15,796 nt of DNA from Chloroflexota bacterium (lineage in GTDB: Bacteria > Chloroflexota > Limnocylindria > Limnocylindrales > CSP1-4): NCBI GenBank assembly GCA_013698385.1, contig JACCVB010000338.1, positions 1-15,796 on the forward strand, read 5' to 3'. Of this stretch, positions 1 through 7,335 are shown piece by piece; the first letter of the stretch is position 1, and each line of letters opens with the position of its first letter. The translations under genes and the position numbers were made by a program. The notes beneath the pieces were generated by a model. It had not been told where the DNA came from. It made no database searches and was given only the letters and a program-made list of their open reading frames with translations.

Positions 1-1
1 C

Positions 2-1732
2 GCGGCGGCCGCCGAAACGCGCGGTCTCGGGTCACGGATGGCGAGCCTGCTGGCCCGTCGCGGCGTGACACTCCCGGCCGAGCTGGACGCCTGGTTCGCC
101 GATCCCCTTGATGGCCTGCACGACCCGACGTTGCTGCCGGACGCAGACCGGCTGCTGGAGCGGCTGCACCGAGCGCGCGAAGCCGGCGAAACGGTCCTCG
201 TGTTCGGCGATTTCGACGCGGACGGTCTGGACGGCCTGGCCATCCTGGTCATCGCATTCCGGCGGTTCGGCCTCACGGTGGAGCCCTACGTGCCCAGCCG
301 CCTGGACGAGGGCCACGGCCTGTCGCTCGCCGCCCTGGACGCGGCCGGATCGCTCGGGGCGACCTTGATCGTCACCGTGGACTGCGGAACGAGCAGCGCG
401 ATCGAGATCGCCGAGGCCGCCACCCGCGGGATCGATGTCATCGTCACGGATCACCATCGCGTCCCGCCTGGCCTGCCGCCGGCCTTCGCCGTGGTCAACC
501 CGCAGCGGGCAGACTCGCGCTACCCGGACCGTCGGCTGGCCGGCAGCGGCGTGGCCTTCAAGGTCGCGCAGTTGCTGCTCCGGGGCACTCCGGATGGGGA
601 GCGGGTGGCCCTTGACCTCGCGGACCTGGCGACGATCGGGACGGTCGCAGATGTGGCGCCGATCGTCGGGGAGAACCGGGCGATCGCGCGGCTGGGCCTG
701 AAGCGACTGCGGAACGACCCTCGGCCCGGCGTCGCCGCCCTGCTTGCCCGGGCGCGCGTCGCCCCGGCCGACGTGGATCTCGACACGATCTCGTTTGCGA
801 TCGCGCCGCGGCTTAACGCCGCCGGGCGGATCGGGGAGGCGATGGAGGCCGCTCGCCTGCTCCTGAGCGAGGACCTGGAAGAGGCCGCGGAGCGGGCGAC
901 CGCCCTGGAGACGGCCAACGAGACCCGGCGCGACCTGATGGCGACGGCGATCGCGGAGGCTCGGGCGTTGCTCCAGGCGAGTCCCCAGCGCTCCGCGACG
1001 TTCGTACGTGGGCCGTGGTCCGTCGGGATCGTGGGGCTCGTGGCGTCACGCCTCGTGGAGGATCGATCGCGGCCTGCGATCGTGGGCGCCGAGGTCGGGG
1101 ACATGATCCGTGCGTCGTGCCGCAGTGACGGTTCGATGGACCTGGGCGCCGCGCTGGAGACCTGCGCGGACCTGTTCGTCCGTCACGGTGGCCACGCTGG
1201 CGCGGCCGGGTTCGAGCTGCCGGCGGATCGCTGGGATGCCTTCATCGAGCGGTTCGATGCCCTGGCGGCGGTGAGCGTGCCGGCGGATCCGCGCGCGTCG
1301 CTCGCGATCGATGTCGCGCTCCCCGCGCTCGGTGTGGACTACGCGCTGCACCGCGAACTAGCCTCGCTGGCGCCGTACGGCCCCGGCAATCCCGAGCCCC
1401 TCGTGGCGATCCTTGGTCTGACCGTCATGCGCGTCCGGGCGGCCGGGACCGGGCATACCTCGATGACCCTGCGGCGGGACCGGGATGTCCTCGACGGCAT
1501 CGCCTTCGGCCGGTCCGACCTGGCCGAGGTCGTTCGGGCGGGGGACGTGGTGGACGTCGTCGCGCGGGTCACGAGCCGCCGTTTCGGGGGGTTCGAGTCC
1601 CTCCAGCTCGAGGTCCGCGACGTGGCAAGGACCGGTTCCCACCCCGAGGCCGCTGCGATCCTGGGCCTGCCGACGTCCGCCACGTCCCTGCATCCAGTCG
1701 CGCCGGTCGCGCTGGCTGGTGTCGCCACATGA
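2..1732 (+). CDS. recJ: Single-stranded-DNA 5'-3' exonuclease RecJ (5'-partial)
   Basis: RecJ degrades single-stranded DNA 5' to 3' with metal-ion catalysis in recombinational and mismatch repair. Counting the ATG at 38 as residue 1, the DHH domain shows GDFDADG at 57-63, VDCGTSS near 114-120 and the family-naming DHH at 138-140. Further on are LAGSGVAFK (about 167-175) and APRLNAAGRIG (256-266); the DHHA1 motif GGHAGAAGF lies near 382-390, followed by an OB-like C-terminus. The reading frame stays open to the left edge, and the upstream codons resemble the usual RecJ N-terminus, so the true start probably lies outside the window and the ATG at 38 is internal. Motif I has aspartate (D65) where T or S is usual. 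The stop overlaps the next start as ATGA. Identification is firm; only the start is unknown. Confidence 0.93.
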   Translation, partial: AAAAETRGLGSRMASLLARRGVTLPAELDAWFADPLDGLHDPTLLPDADRLLERLHRAREAGETVLVFGDFDADGLDGLAILVIAFRRFGLTVEPYVPSRLDEGHGLSLAALDAAGSLGATLIVTVDCGTSSAIEIAEAATRGIDVIVTDHHRVPPGLPPAFAVVNPQRADSRYPDRRLAGSGVAFKVAQLLLRGTPDGERVALDLADLATIGTVADVAPIVGENRAIARLGLKRLRNDPRPGVAALLARARVAPADVDLDTISFAIAPRLNAAGRIGEAMEAARLLLSEDLEEAAERATALETANETRRDLMATAIAEARALLQASPQRSATFVRGPWSVGIVGLVASRLVEDRSRPAIVGAEVGDMIRASCRSDGSMDLGAALETCADLFVRHGGHAGAAGFELPADRWDAFIERFDALAAVSVPADPRASLAIDVALPALGVDYALHRELASLAPYGPGNPEPLVAILGLTVMRVRAAGTGHTSMTLRRDRDVLDGIAFGRSDLAEVVRAGDVVDVVARVTSRRFGGFESLQLEVRDVARTGSHPEAAAILGLPTSATSLHPVAPVALAGVAT

Positions 1733-2988
1733 CGCGAGCCGCCGACCAGCGACCACCCCGCGCCGGCGATCCGTACGGGCTCGGGCCGGTCGCCTCATGG
1801 ATCGCCCCGATCGGCGCCGTGGTCGGTCTCGTGCTGGTCGGCATCGTCACGCTGAGCCTGCTCCAGGGTGCCGTGCCCTTCGGCATAGGCGGCAGCAATA
1901 CCGGCGGGCCGGGGTCCGCTGGGGGGGTTACCGGTCCGGCCCGGACCGCGGCTCCCTCGAACGTCGTGGTCGTGCCCCAGGATGCGAAATTCGACGGATC
2001 GATCGTGTACGCGAAGGGCGGCAACATCTGGGTCCAGACGAACGACTCGGCCAAGCAGCTCACGAACAGCGGCAAGGACTCGATGCCGTCCTGGTCGCTC
2101 GACGGGCAGTGGATCTACTACATCCAGACGCTCAGGGAGCAGGGCCGCTGGCCGGTCAAAGGTGTCTCGCGGGCCTATGTCCTCGACGTGCCACAGGTGA
2201 TGCGCGTCCGGGCGGACGGCGGCGCCCAGCCAGAGCTGCTCGCCAGCGGCAAGTTCAGCCGAGGAAGCGATACCTACGCCTACTGGCTCCGACAACCCGC
2301 GCTGTCGCCGGATGGCAAGACCGTGGCCCTGATGTCCGACGCCCCGAACCCGGACACCAATACGGTCGTGCTCCAGTTCCTCGATACCGCCACGGGCAAG
2401 CTGCGGAACGCGAAGATGGAGACGAACGGCGTCCTTGGCCACCAGGATCCGGAATGGCGCCCGGACGGACAGTTCCTGCTGTACGTTCGGAACGGTCGGG
2501 ACGGGTCGCGCGGCGCGCCGGTGATCATGCGCTACAACGTCGCCCGCGCGACGGCGCGGGCGCTGACCAGCGCCGGCTACCTGTATCCCGCGTACTCGCG
2601 GGATGGCCGGTACGTGGCCGCGACCCGGACCTCAGCGTTCGGGACCGACGTCGTGATCCTCGACGGGGGGACCGGAGTAGAACTGCTGCGAGTCACGGAC
2701 GACGGCGCCTCGTGGGCCCCGACCTGGTCGCCGGCGGGTGACGGCATCGCCTTCCTGCACCTCTCCGGCCAGACCGTGGACCTGAAGCTGGCGCGCCTCG
2801 ACGGCGCGGCGCCCCGGTGGACCGTGAAGGAGACGATCGACCTGACCGAGGTCTCGGGACTGGAGCCCGCTTCCAAGCCGGACTGGTTCATTCCGGCCGA
2901 CAAGCTGCCGCCGCTGCCGACGTCCGCGCCCGAACCCTCCGGCACCGGCCCGCCCAGAGCGACTCCCAGTGGGAGCATCGCGCCCTGA
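1729..2988 (+). CDS. Membrane-anchored TolB-like (PD40) beta-propeller protein
   Basis: 419 residues. A short basic N-terminus is followed by one strong hydrophobic segment (about 23-46), then a Gly/Ser/Pro-rich linker (about 50-80) and a C-terminal region built of WD40-like/PD40 repeats. Repeat signatures of the S-x-D-G type recur: SLDGQW (about 123), SPDGKT (192), RPDGQF (244), SRDGRY (290) and a degenerate SPAGDG (334), each followed by an aromatic or aliphatic beta-strand. The tail is Pro/Ser-rich. This architecture predicts an extracytoplasmic beta-propeller held by a signal anchor, as in TolB-family and lipoprotein LpqB-type domains. No catalytic residues are evident, so a binding or scaffold role is inference. 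The ATG overlaps the recJ stop by 4 bp, implying translational coupling. Not a true TolB: a Tol-Pal system is not evident, and the anchor and linker differ. Confidence 0.8.
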   Translation: MTRAADQRPPRAGDPYGLGPVASWIAPIGAVVGLVLVGIVTLSLLQGAVPFGIGGSNTGGPGSAGGVTGPARTAAPSNVVVVPQDAKFDGSIVYAKGGNIWVQTNDSAKQLTNSGKDSMPSWSLDGQWIYYIQTLREQGRWPVKGVSRAYVLDVPQVMRVRADGGAQPELLASGKFSRGSDTYAYWLRQPALSPDGKTVALMSDAPNPDTNTVVLQFLDTATGKLRNAKMETNGVLGHQDPEWRPDGQFLLYVRNGRDGSRGAPVIMRYNVARATARALTSAGYLYPAYSRDGRYVAATRTSAFGTDVVILDGGTGVELLRVTDDGASWAPTWSPAGDGIAFLHLSGQTVDLKLARLDGAAPRWTVKETIDLTEVSGLEPASKPDWFIPADKLPPLPTSAPEPSGTGPPRATPSGSIAP

Positions 2989-2998
2989 CGGGTCCGTG

Positions 2999-3868
2999 AT
3001 GCCGGCCGCGACCTACCTGACGCGGCTCGCCGCACGCTCACGATCCACGGGCACGGTCCTGTGCCTGGGCCTGGATCCTGATTTCGCCGCGCTGCCGGAA
3101 GGGTTCCGTGGCGATCTCGCCGGGCTGGAGCGATTCGTCGAGCTGTTGATCGAGGCGGCCGCGCCCCATGCTGCCGCCGTGAAGCCGAACCTCGCCTTTT
3201 TCGAGGTCTACGGCTCGGCCGGGATGGCCGCACTCGAGCGGCTTCGAGGTCGGGTGCCGGCGGACCTGCTCGTCATCGCCGACGCCAAGCGCGGCGACAT
3301 CGGTTCGACCGCGGCCCGGCAGGCGATCGCGTTGTTCGACGCCCTTGGCGCGGACGCGGTGACCGTCAACCCGTACCTCGGCGCGGAGGCCGTCGAGCCC
3401 CTCCTGGTGCGCCCGGACCGGTTTGCCTACCTCCTCTGCCGGACGTCCAATCCGGGCGCTGGTGAGTTGCAGGACCTGCTCGTCGCCGCCGATCAAGAGG
3501 ACGGTGCCCCTGCCGAGCGACTCCACGAGCGTGTGGCCCGACGGGTCGCGACGTGGGGCCCGGGCGGCACGGTCGGGTTGGTCGTCGGGGCGACGGCACC
3601 CGAGGAACTCGCCGCGATCCGGGCCATCGCCCCTGGGCTGCCATTCCTGGTGCCGGGCGTCGGTGCCCAGGGCGGCGTGATCGCCCCGGTCCTTGCGGCC
3701 GGACCGGTGACCTCGGGCGAGGCGGCGGAGTGGCCAGGCGGCGGCCTCCTGGTCAACGTCTCGCGCGGGATCGCCGAAGCCGCCATCCAGCCCGGTCCGG
3801 GCGACCCGTTCGAGCGCGCCGCGGACGCCGCACGTGCGTGGGCGGCCCGACTTCCTGTGCTACCCTGA
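2999..3868 (+). CDS. pyrF: Orotidine 5'-phosphate decarboxylase, type 2
   Basis: Converts OMP to UMP, the last step of de novo UMP synthesis, in the cytosol. The 289-residue product has the type-2 (Mycobacterium/Myxococcus-like) signature: LCLGLDPD (21-28), VKPNLAFFEVYG (61-72), the catalytic DAKRGDIG (95-102, with D95, K97 and D100), NPYLG (124-128), and a phosphate-binding PGVGAQGG followed by NVSRGI near the C-terminus. Length fits the subfamily. An in-frame GTG at 2969 would add ten residues inside the preceding gene; I prefer the ATG at 2999, ten bases after that gene's stop, because it begins just before the conserved core. No good Shine-Dalgarno sequence is visible, which suits read-through from upstream translation. 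No other pyrimidine gene is nearby. Confidence 0.95.
   Translation: MPAATYLTRLAARSRSTGTVLCLGLDPDFAALPEGFRGDLAGLERFVELLIEAAAPHAAAVKPNLAFFEVYGSAGMAALERLRGRVPADLLVIADAKRGDIGSTAARQAIALFDALGADAVTVNPYLGAEAVEPLLVRPDRFAYLLCRTSNPGAGELQDLLVAADQEDGAPAERLHERVARRVATWGPGGTVGLVVGATAPEELAAIRAIAPGLPFLVPGVGAQGGVIAPVLAAGPVTSGEAAEWPGGGLLVNVSRGIAEAAIQPGPGDPFERAADAARAWAARLPVLP
3861..3866 (+). promoter_or_regulatory. Possible -10 element for tatA
   Basis: TACCCT sits in the context TGTGCTACCCT, resembling an extended -10 (TGnnnTAnnnT-like), about 37 bases before the tatA start and inside the last codons of pyrF. No recognisable -35 hexamer lies about 17 bases upstream. Similar G/C-TAnnnT elements precede other transcription units in this window. 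Confidence 0.3.
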
Positions 3869-3903
3869 CCTCGCCCCACGGACCCTCGAGGAGCTGATCC
3901 ACC

Positions 3904-4245
3904 ATGCCGACACCTGGACCCCTGGAACTCGTCATCATCCTGGTCATCGCGCTGCTGATCCTTGGCCCGGGCAAGCTTCCGGATGTCGGAGCGGCTCTCG
4001 GCAAGAGCATCCGCGAATTCCGCAAGGCGTCTACGGACGTGCAAGAGGCCGTCAAGGTGGACACTTCGCCACTGCCGTACACCGCACCCAGCACGCCGGT
4101 CGCGCAGGCGAGCCTGCCGCCCAACCCCGCGGTCGTGCCCACGCCCGGTGACCTGATCAGCGACCCTGCCGCCCCGAGCGACACGGTCACCCAGACGCCG
4201 GTGGCCCACGCGCCGTCCAACGAGCCGACGCCCGGCACTCGCTAG
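3904..4245 (+). CDS. tatA: Twin-arginine translocase subunit TatA/TatE family
   Basis: TatA forms the protein-conducting assembly of the Tat pathway, which exports folded proteins. The 113-residue product has the family layout: a short N-terminus, one transmembrane helix (about 6-22), the hinge GPGKLPD (22-28), and an amphipathic helix (VGAALGKSIREFRKAST, about 29-45). The distal half (about 55-113) is a Pro/Thr/Ser/Ala-rich, probably disordered tail. The ATG follows GAGGAG at 3888-3893 with 10-nt spacing, one of the better ribosome-binding sites in the first half of the window. Its neighbour tatC lies 20 bp downstream, so the two form a minimal TatAC unit with no tatB visible; in such organisms TatA often does both jobs. 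TatB identity cannot be wholly excluded, but the GP hinge and short amphipathic helix favour TatA. Confidence 0.92.
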   Translation: MPTPGPLELVIILVIALLILGPGKLPDVGAALGKSIREFRKASTDVQEAVKVDTSPLPYTAPSTPVAQASLPPNPAVVPTPGDLISDPAAPSDTVTQTPVAHAPSNEPTPGTR

Positions 4246-4265
4246 CCGGGCGCGCTCCGTCCTCG

Positions 4266-5072
4266 ATGGCCGACGCGACCGACGCCCTGCGCGACGCCGT
4301 GACCGGCGTCCCCGTGACCCCCGAACCGTCGCCGGTACCGCCGACCCCCCAGACGCCGCCGGCCGCATCGCCGGGCGACGGCTCGATCATGTCCCTGGTC
4401 GACCACCTTGGGGAGCTGCGGACCCGTCTCTTTCGCTCCGTCCTGGCCGTCGCGATCGGGTCCGCCGTCGGGTTCTACTTCGCGACCAGCATCCGCAACT
4501 TCCTCATCTCCATCCTGCCCACAGGGAGGGTGCAGGTCCTGGGCCCGGGCGACGCGTTCGTCATCCAGGTCAAGATCGCAGTCGTGGTCGGGATCATCCT
4601 GGCCATGCCGGTCCTGCTTTACCAGGTCTGGGCATTCATCGCCCCTGGGCTGACCCCGGCGGAGCGGCGGACGGTCAGGCCGTGGATCCCGCTGGCGCTC
4701 CTCTTCTTCGCGCTGGGCGTGGCCATCGCGTACATCGTCCTGCCGTTCGCGATGGCGTTCCTTCTCAGCTTCACGGACAACGTCCTCGTCGCCGACATCG
4801 CTGCCGGGCCGTTCTTCGATTTCGTGACGACGATGTTCCTCGCGTTCGGCCTCGTGATGGAGTTCCCGATCCTGCTCGTCGGGCTGTCCCGGGTGGGCAT
4901 CCTCACCTCGGAACGACTCCGATCGTCGCGCCGATACGTGATCCTGGGGATCTCCATCTTCGCCGCCATCGCGACGCCTGGCGGCGACCTCGTCAGCCCG
5001 CTCGTCCTTGGCGGCACGATGTACATCCTGTTCGAGCTGACGGTCCTGTTCATCCGGCGCGGCGGTCGGTGA
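4266..5072 (+). CDS. tatC: Twin-arginine translocase receptor subunit TatC
   Basis: TatC is the multi-spanning receptor for twin-arginine signal peptides. The 268-residue product carries the N-terminal MSLVDHLGELRTRL signature (42-55), the YQVWAFIAPGLTPAERR signature (119-135) and six hydrophobic segments. F124 and E133 align with E. coli F94 and E103, which bind the signal peptide, and the membrane-embedded glutamate in FGLVMEFP is E199. Residues 1-41 form a Pro/Thr/Ala-rich extension not usual in TatC. An in-frame ATG at 4389 begins exactly at MSLVDHL and gives a standard 227-residue protein. Neither start has a convincing Shine-Dalgarno sequence, so the start is unresolved. The stop overlaps the next gene's GTG as GTGA. 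Confidence 0.95.
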   Translation: MADATDALRDAVTGVPVTPEPSPVPPTPQTPPAASPGDGSIMSLVDHLGELRTRLFRSVLAVAIGSAVGFYFATSIRNFLISILPTGRVQVLGPGDAFVIQVKIAVVVGIILAMPVLLYQVWAFIAPGLTPAERRTVRPWIPLALLFFALGVAIAYIVLPFAMAFLLSFTDNVLVADIAAGPFFDFVTTMFLAFGLVMEFPILLVGLSRVGILTSERLRSSRRYVILGISIFAAIATPGGDLVSPLVLGGTMYILFELTVLFIRRGGR

Positions 5073-5989
5073 CCAGGCGGCCGGAGCGGCCGACAGCGGT
5101 GGCTGACGCGAGCGGCGGCAGCGCGGATCAGACCGTCGTGATCCTGACCGGCCTGTCCGGGGGCGGCAAGACTGCGGCAGCGAAGCTATTCGAGGACCTC
5201 GGGTACACGGTCGTGGACAACCTGCCCGGGGAGCTTCTGACCGGCCTTGCCGAGATGGTCTCGGATGATCGGCAGAGGTTCGCCCGCGTCGCGGTCGTGG
5301 TCGATATCCGGGCCGGTGACGCACCGGTCGCCCTGGCGGCCATGCGTGAGGCACTGGAGGGACGCGGGATCGTGCCCCGGATCGTCTTCCTGGAGGCCCG
5401 CGATGACATCATCATCCGGCGTTATAGCGAGACGCGGCACCGCCATCCGCTGGGGGATGGTGAGGGCGTCGCGAGCTCGATCGCCCGCGAGCGCCGGCTA
5501 CTGGAGCCGATCCGACGGGAAGCGGACGTCATCATCGACACCTCGGATCTGTCCCTGCGCCAGCTGCGTGAACGATTGTTCGCCCAGGTCGCGACGACCG
5601 CCCGGGCGGATCAACTGGCCATCCAGATGATCAGCTTCGGCTTCAAGTACGGCGTGCCGCTGGAGGCCGACCTCGTGTTCGACGTGCGATTCATGCAGAA
5701 CCCGTTCTACATCCCGGAGTTGCGCGCCCATTCCGGTCTCACCGAACCCGTCCAGGACTATGTCCTCGGTCAGCCCATCACTCAGCGGTTCCTGGCGTTC
5801 CTGCACGACTTCCTGGGCTTCACCGTGCCCGCCTATGTCGGCGAGGGCAAGACCCGGCTGACGATCGCGATCGGCTGCACGGGCGGGTATCACCGCTCGA
5901 TCGCGATCACCGAGGCCCTCGCCGCATGGCTGCGCGAGCAGGATCTCGGGCCGGTCGCCGTCTTCCATCGCGAGCTCGACCGAACGTGA
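5069..5989 (+). CDS. rapZ: RNase adapter / nucleotide-binding protein RapZ (YvcJ family)
   Basis: RapZ/YvcJ is a P-loop ATP/GTP-binding protein. In E. coli it directs RNase E to the sRNA GlmZ and so controls glucosamine-6-phosphate synthase; in Gram-positive bacteria its role is less defined. Taking GTG 5069 as residue 1, the Walker A motif GLSGGGKT is at 28-35, followed by YTVVDNLP, VVVDIRAG, a TSDLSLRQLRERL segment, FGFKYGVP, DVRFMQNPFY and the C-terminal IGCTGGYHRS motif typical of the RNA- and ligand-binding half. Length 306 is slightly long for the family (about 285-295). A GTG at 5099 would give 296 residues and is the main alternative. I chose 5069 because it overlaps the tatC stop as GTGA. 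It is followed by yvcK with another GTGA overlap; rapZ-yvcK-whiA is a widely conserved gene order. Confidence 0.93.
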   Translation: MTRRPERPTAVADASGGSADQTVVILTGLSGGGKTAAAKLFEDLGYTVVDNLPGELLTGLAEMVSDDRQRFARVAVVVDIRAGDAPVALAAMREALEGRGIVPRIVFLEARDDIIIRRYSETRHRHPLGDGEGVASSIARERRLLEPIRREADVIIDTSDLSLRQLRERLFAQVATTARADQLAIQMISFGFKYGVPLEADLVFDVRFMQNPFYIPELRAHSGLTEPVQDYVLGQPITQRFLAFLHDFLGFTVPAYVGEGKTRLTIAIGCTGGYHRSIAITEALAAWLREQDLGPVAVFHRELDRT

Positions 5990-7311
5990 ACCTGCGGCGC
6001 TGGCTGACGCTTGGGATCGGCGTGAAGCGCTGGGTCCTCGTGCTCTTCATCGGCCTGTCGCTGCTGGCCCTTGCACTCGCGCACATCCTCCGCCAGGCGA
6101 CTCGGGACCTCGATCCTGGCGGGCTCGCAGGGTCGGTCATCGACATCGCGACCCTCCAGTTCCTGCCGTACCCGTGGCGCGGCGCGATCGTCGGCCTGGT
6201 GGGGGTCGGACTCGTCCTGGTCGGCGGCTATCGCGTTCTGCGGGTGATGACCGACCCGCTCCGTTCCGCGGACGCGGACCGGCCCCTCGTCGACCTTCTC
6301 TACCAGAAGCGATTCCTCGCCCGTGGTCCGCGGATCGTGACCATCGGGGGCGGGACGGGCCTTTCCACCCTGCTCCGCGGCCTGAAGGAGCAGACCGGCA
6401 ACTTGACGGCGGTCGTGACCGTGGCCGATGACGGCGGCTCCTCGGGCATGCTCCGCGACGAGCTGGGCATCCCGCCCGTCGGCGACATCCGCAATTGCAT
6501 CGCGGCCCTGGCCGACGCAGAACCGCTGATGAGCGACCTCCTCCAGTACCGCTTCCCGATCGATGCCGGCGCGGCCGACGGCGCTGGTGTCGGCGGCCAT
6601 GCCGTGGGCAACCTGCTGCTGGCGGCGATGACCGCGCTGGAAGGCGGCGATTTCGAGGAAGGGGTCCGCCAGATCAACCGGATCCTCGCGGTCCGAGGTC
6701 GGGTCGTGCCGGTCACCGCCACGCCACTGACCCTCCACGCCCGGGTGCACGGCGGCGCCGTCGTGGACGGCCAATCGCGGATCATGCACACGCCATCGAT
6801 CGAGCAGATCTGGTTGACCCCGGCCGACGTGCAGCCCTCCGCGGATGCGCTCGAGGCGATCGCTCAAGCGGACCTCATCGTGATCGGCCCGGGCAGCCTG
6901 TATACGAGCCTGTTGCCGAGTCTGCTCCTCCCCGGATTGCGGGATGCGGTCCTGCGCGCGACGGCGCCGAGCCTGTATGTCTGTAACGTGGCCACGCAGG
7001 AAGGCGAGACCGCGGGCTTCGATCTCGCCGCGCACGTCGAGACGTTGATCGCCCATACCGCGCCCGGGCTCATCGATGTGGTCCTCGCGAACGATCGCCT
7101 TGACGCCGGCACGCCGGCCGATCGAGTGGCCGACTCGGTCCGCCTGCGCTGGCCGCCGAACCTCCGACCGACGCCGCGGCTGGTCGTGGAGGACGTCGTC
7201 GACCCCGGGTTCGCCCATCACCACGACCCCGCCCGGCTGGCCGCAGCCGTCATGCGGGTGTATGAGGCCGAGTCCGGCGGTCGACGGCGGGCGTTCGGCC
7301 AGACGGCTTGA
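5986..7311 (+). CDS. yvcK: YvcK/CofD-like protein with N-terminal membrane anchor
   Basis: YvcK (GlmR/CuvA) binds UDP-sugars and supports gluconeogenic growth, cell shape and peptidoglycan precursor supply in Bacillus, Listeria and Mycobacterium. The 441-residue product has the full core: IGGGTGLSTLLRGLK (120-134), VADDGGSSGMLRDELGI (146-162), GDIRNCIAAL (166-175), GHAVGNLLL, IGPGSLYTSLLP and CNVATQEGET. Before the core are two hydrophobic segments (about 16-34 and 66-83), predicting a membrane hairpin with the YvcK domain in the cytosol. Soluble homologues such as that of B. subtilis lack these. The GTG start overlaps the rapZ stop by 4 bp (GTGA); an in-frame ATG at 5926 lies deeper in rapZ and would add an Arg-rich stretch unlike the family, so I rejected it. 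CofD (F420 synthesis) is the related alternative, but the motifs are YvcK-like. Confidence 0.93.
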   Translation: MNLRRWLTLGIGVKRWVLVLFIGLSLLALALAHILRQATRDLDPGGLAGSVIDIATLQFLPYPWRGAIVGLVGVGLVLVGGYRVLRVMTDPLRSADADRPLVDLLYQKRFLARGPRIVTIGGGTGLSTLLRGLKEQTGNLTAVVTVADDGGSSGMLRDELGIPPVGDIRNCIAALADAEPLMSDLLQYRFPIDAGAADGAGVGGHAVGNLLLAAMTALEGGDFEEGVRQINRILAVRGRVVPVTATPLTLHARVHGGAVVDGQSRIMHTPSIEQIWLTPADVQPSADALEAIAQADLIVIGPGSLYTSLLPSLLLPGLRDAVLRATAPSLYVCNVATQEGETAGFDLAAHVETLIAHTAPGLIDVVLANDRLDAGTPADRVADSVRLRWPPNLRPTPRLVVEDVVDPGFAHHHDPARLAAAVMRVYEAESGGRRRAFGQTA

Positions 7312-7335
7312 GTCGTCACGCATGACCCGCCCCCG

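Noticed and set aside
1485..2741. Long + strand open frame overlapping recJ and the propeller in another frame
   Set aside because: Arg/Pro/Ser-rich translation without domain features; both real genes in this stretch have clear family motifs.
4682..5068. Upstream extension of the rapZ frame into tatC
   Set aside because: Out-of-frame reading of tatC; RapZ family conservation starts near the Walker A motif at about 5150.
4242..5354. Long - strand open frame opposite tatC
   Set aside because: Low-complexity charged translation (D/R/E/H runs), antisense to a clear TatC; no start context or domain.
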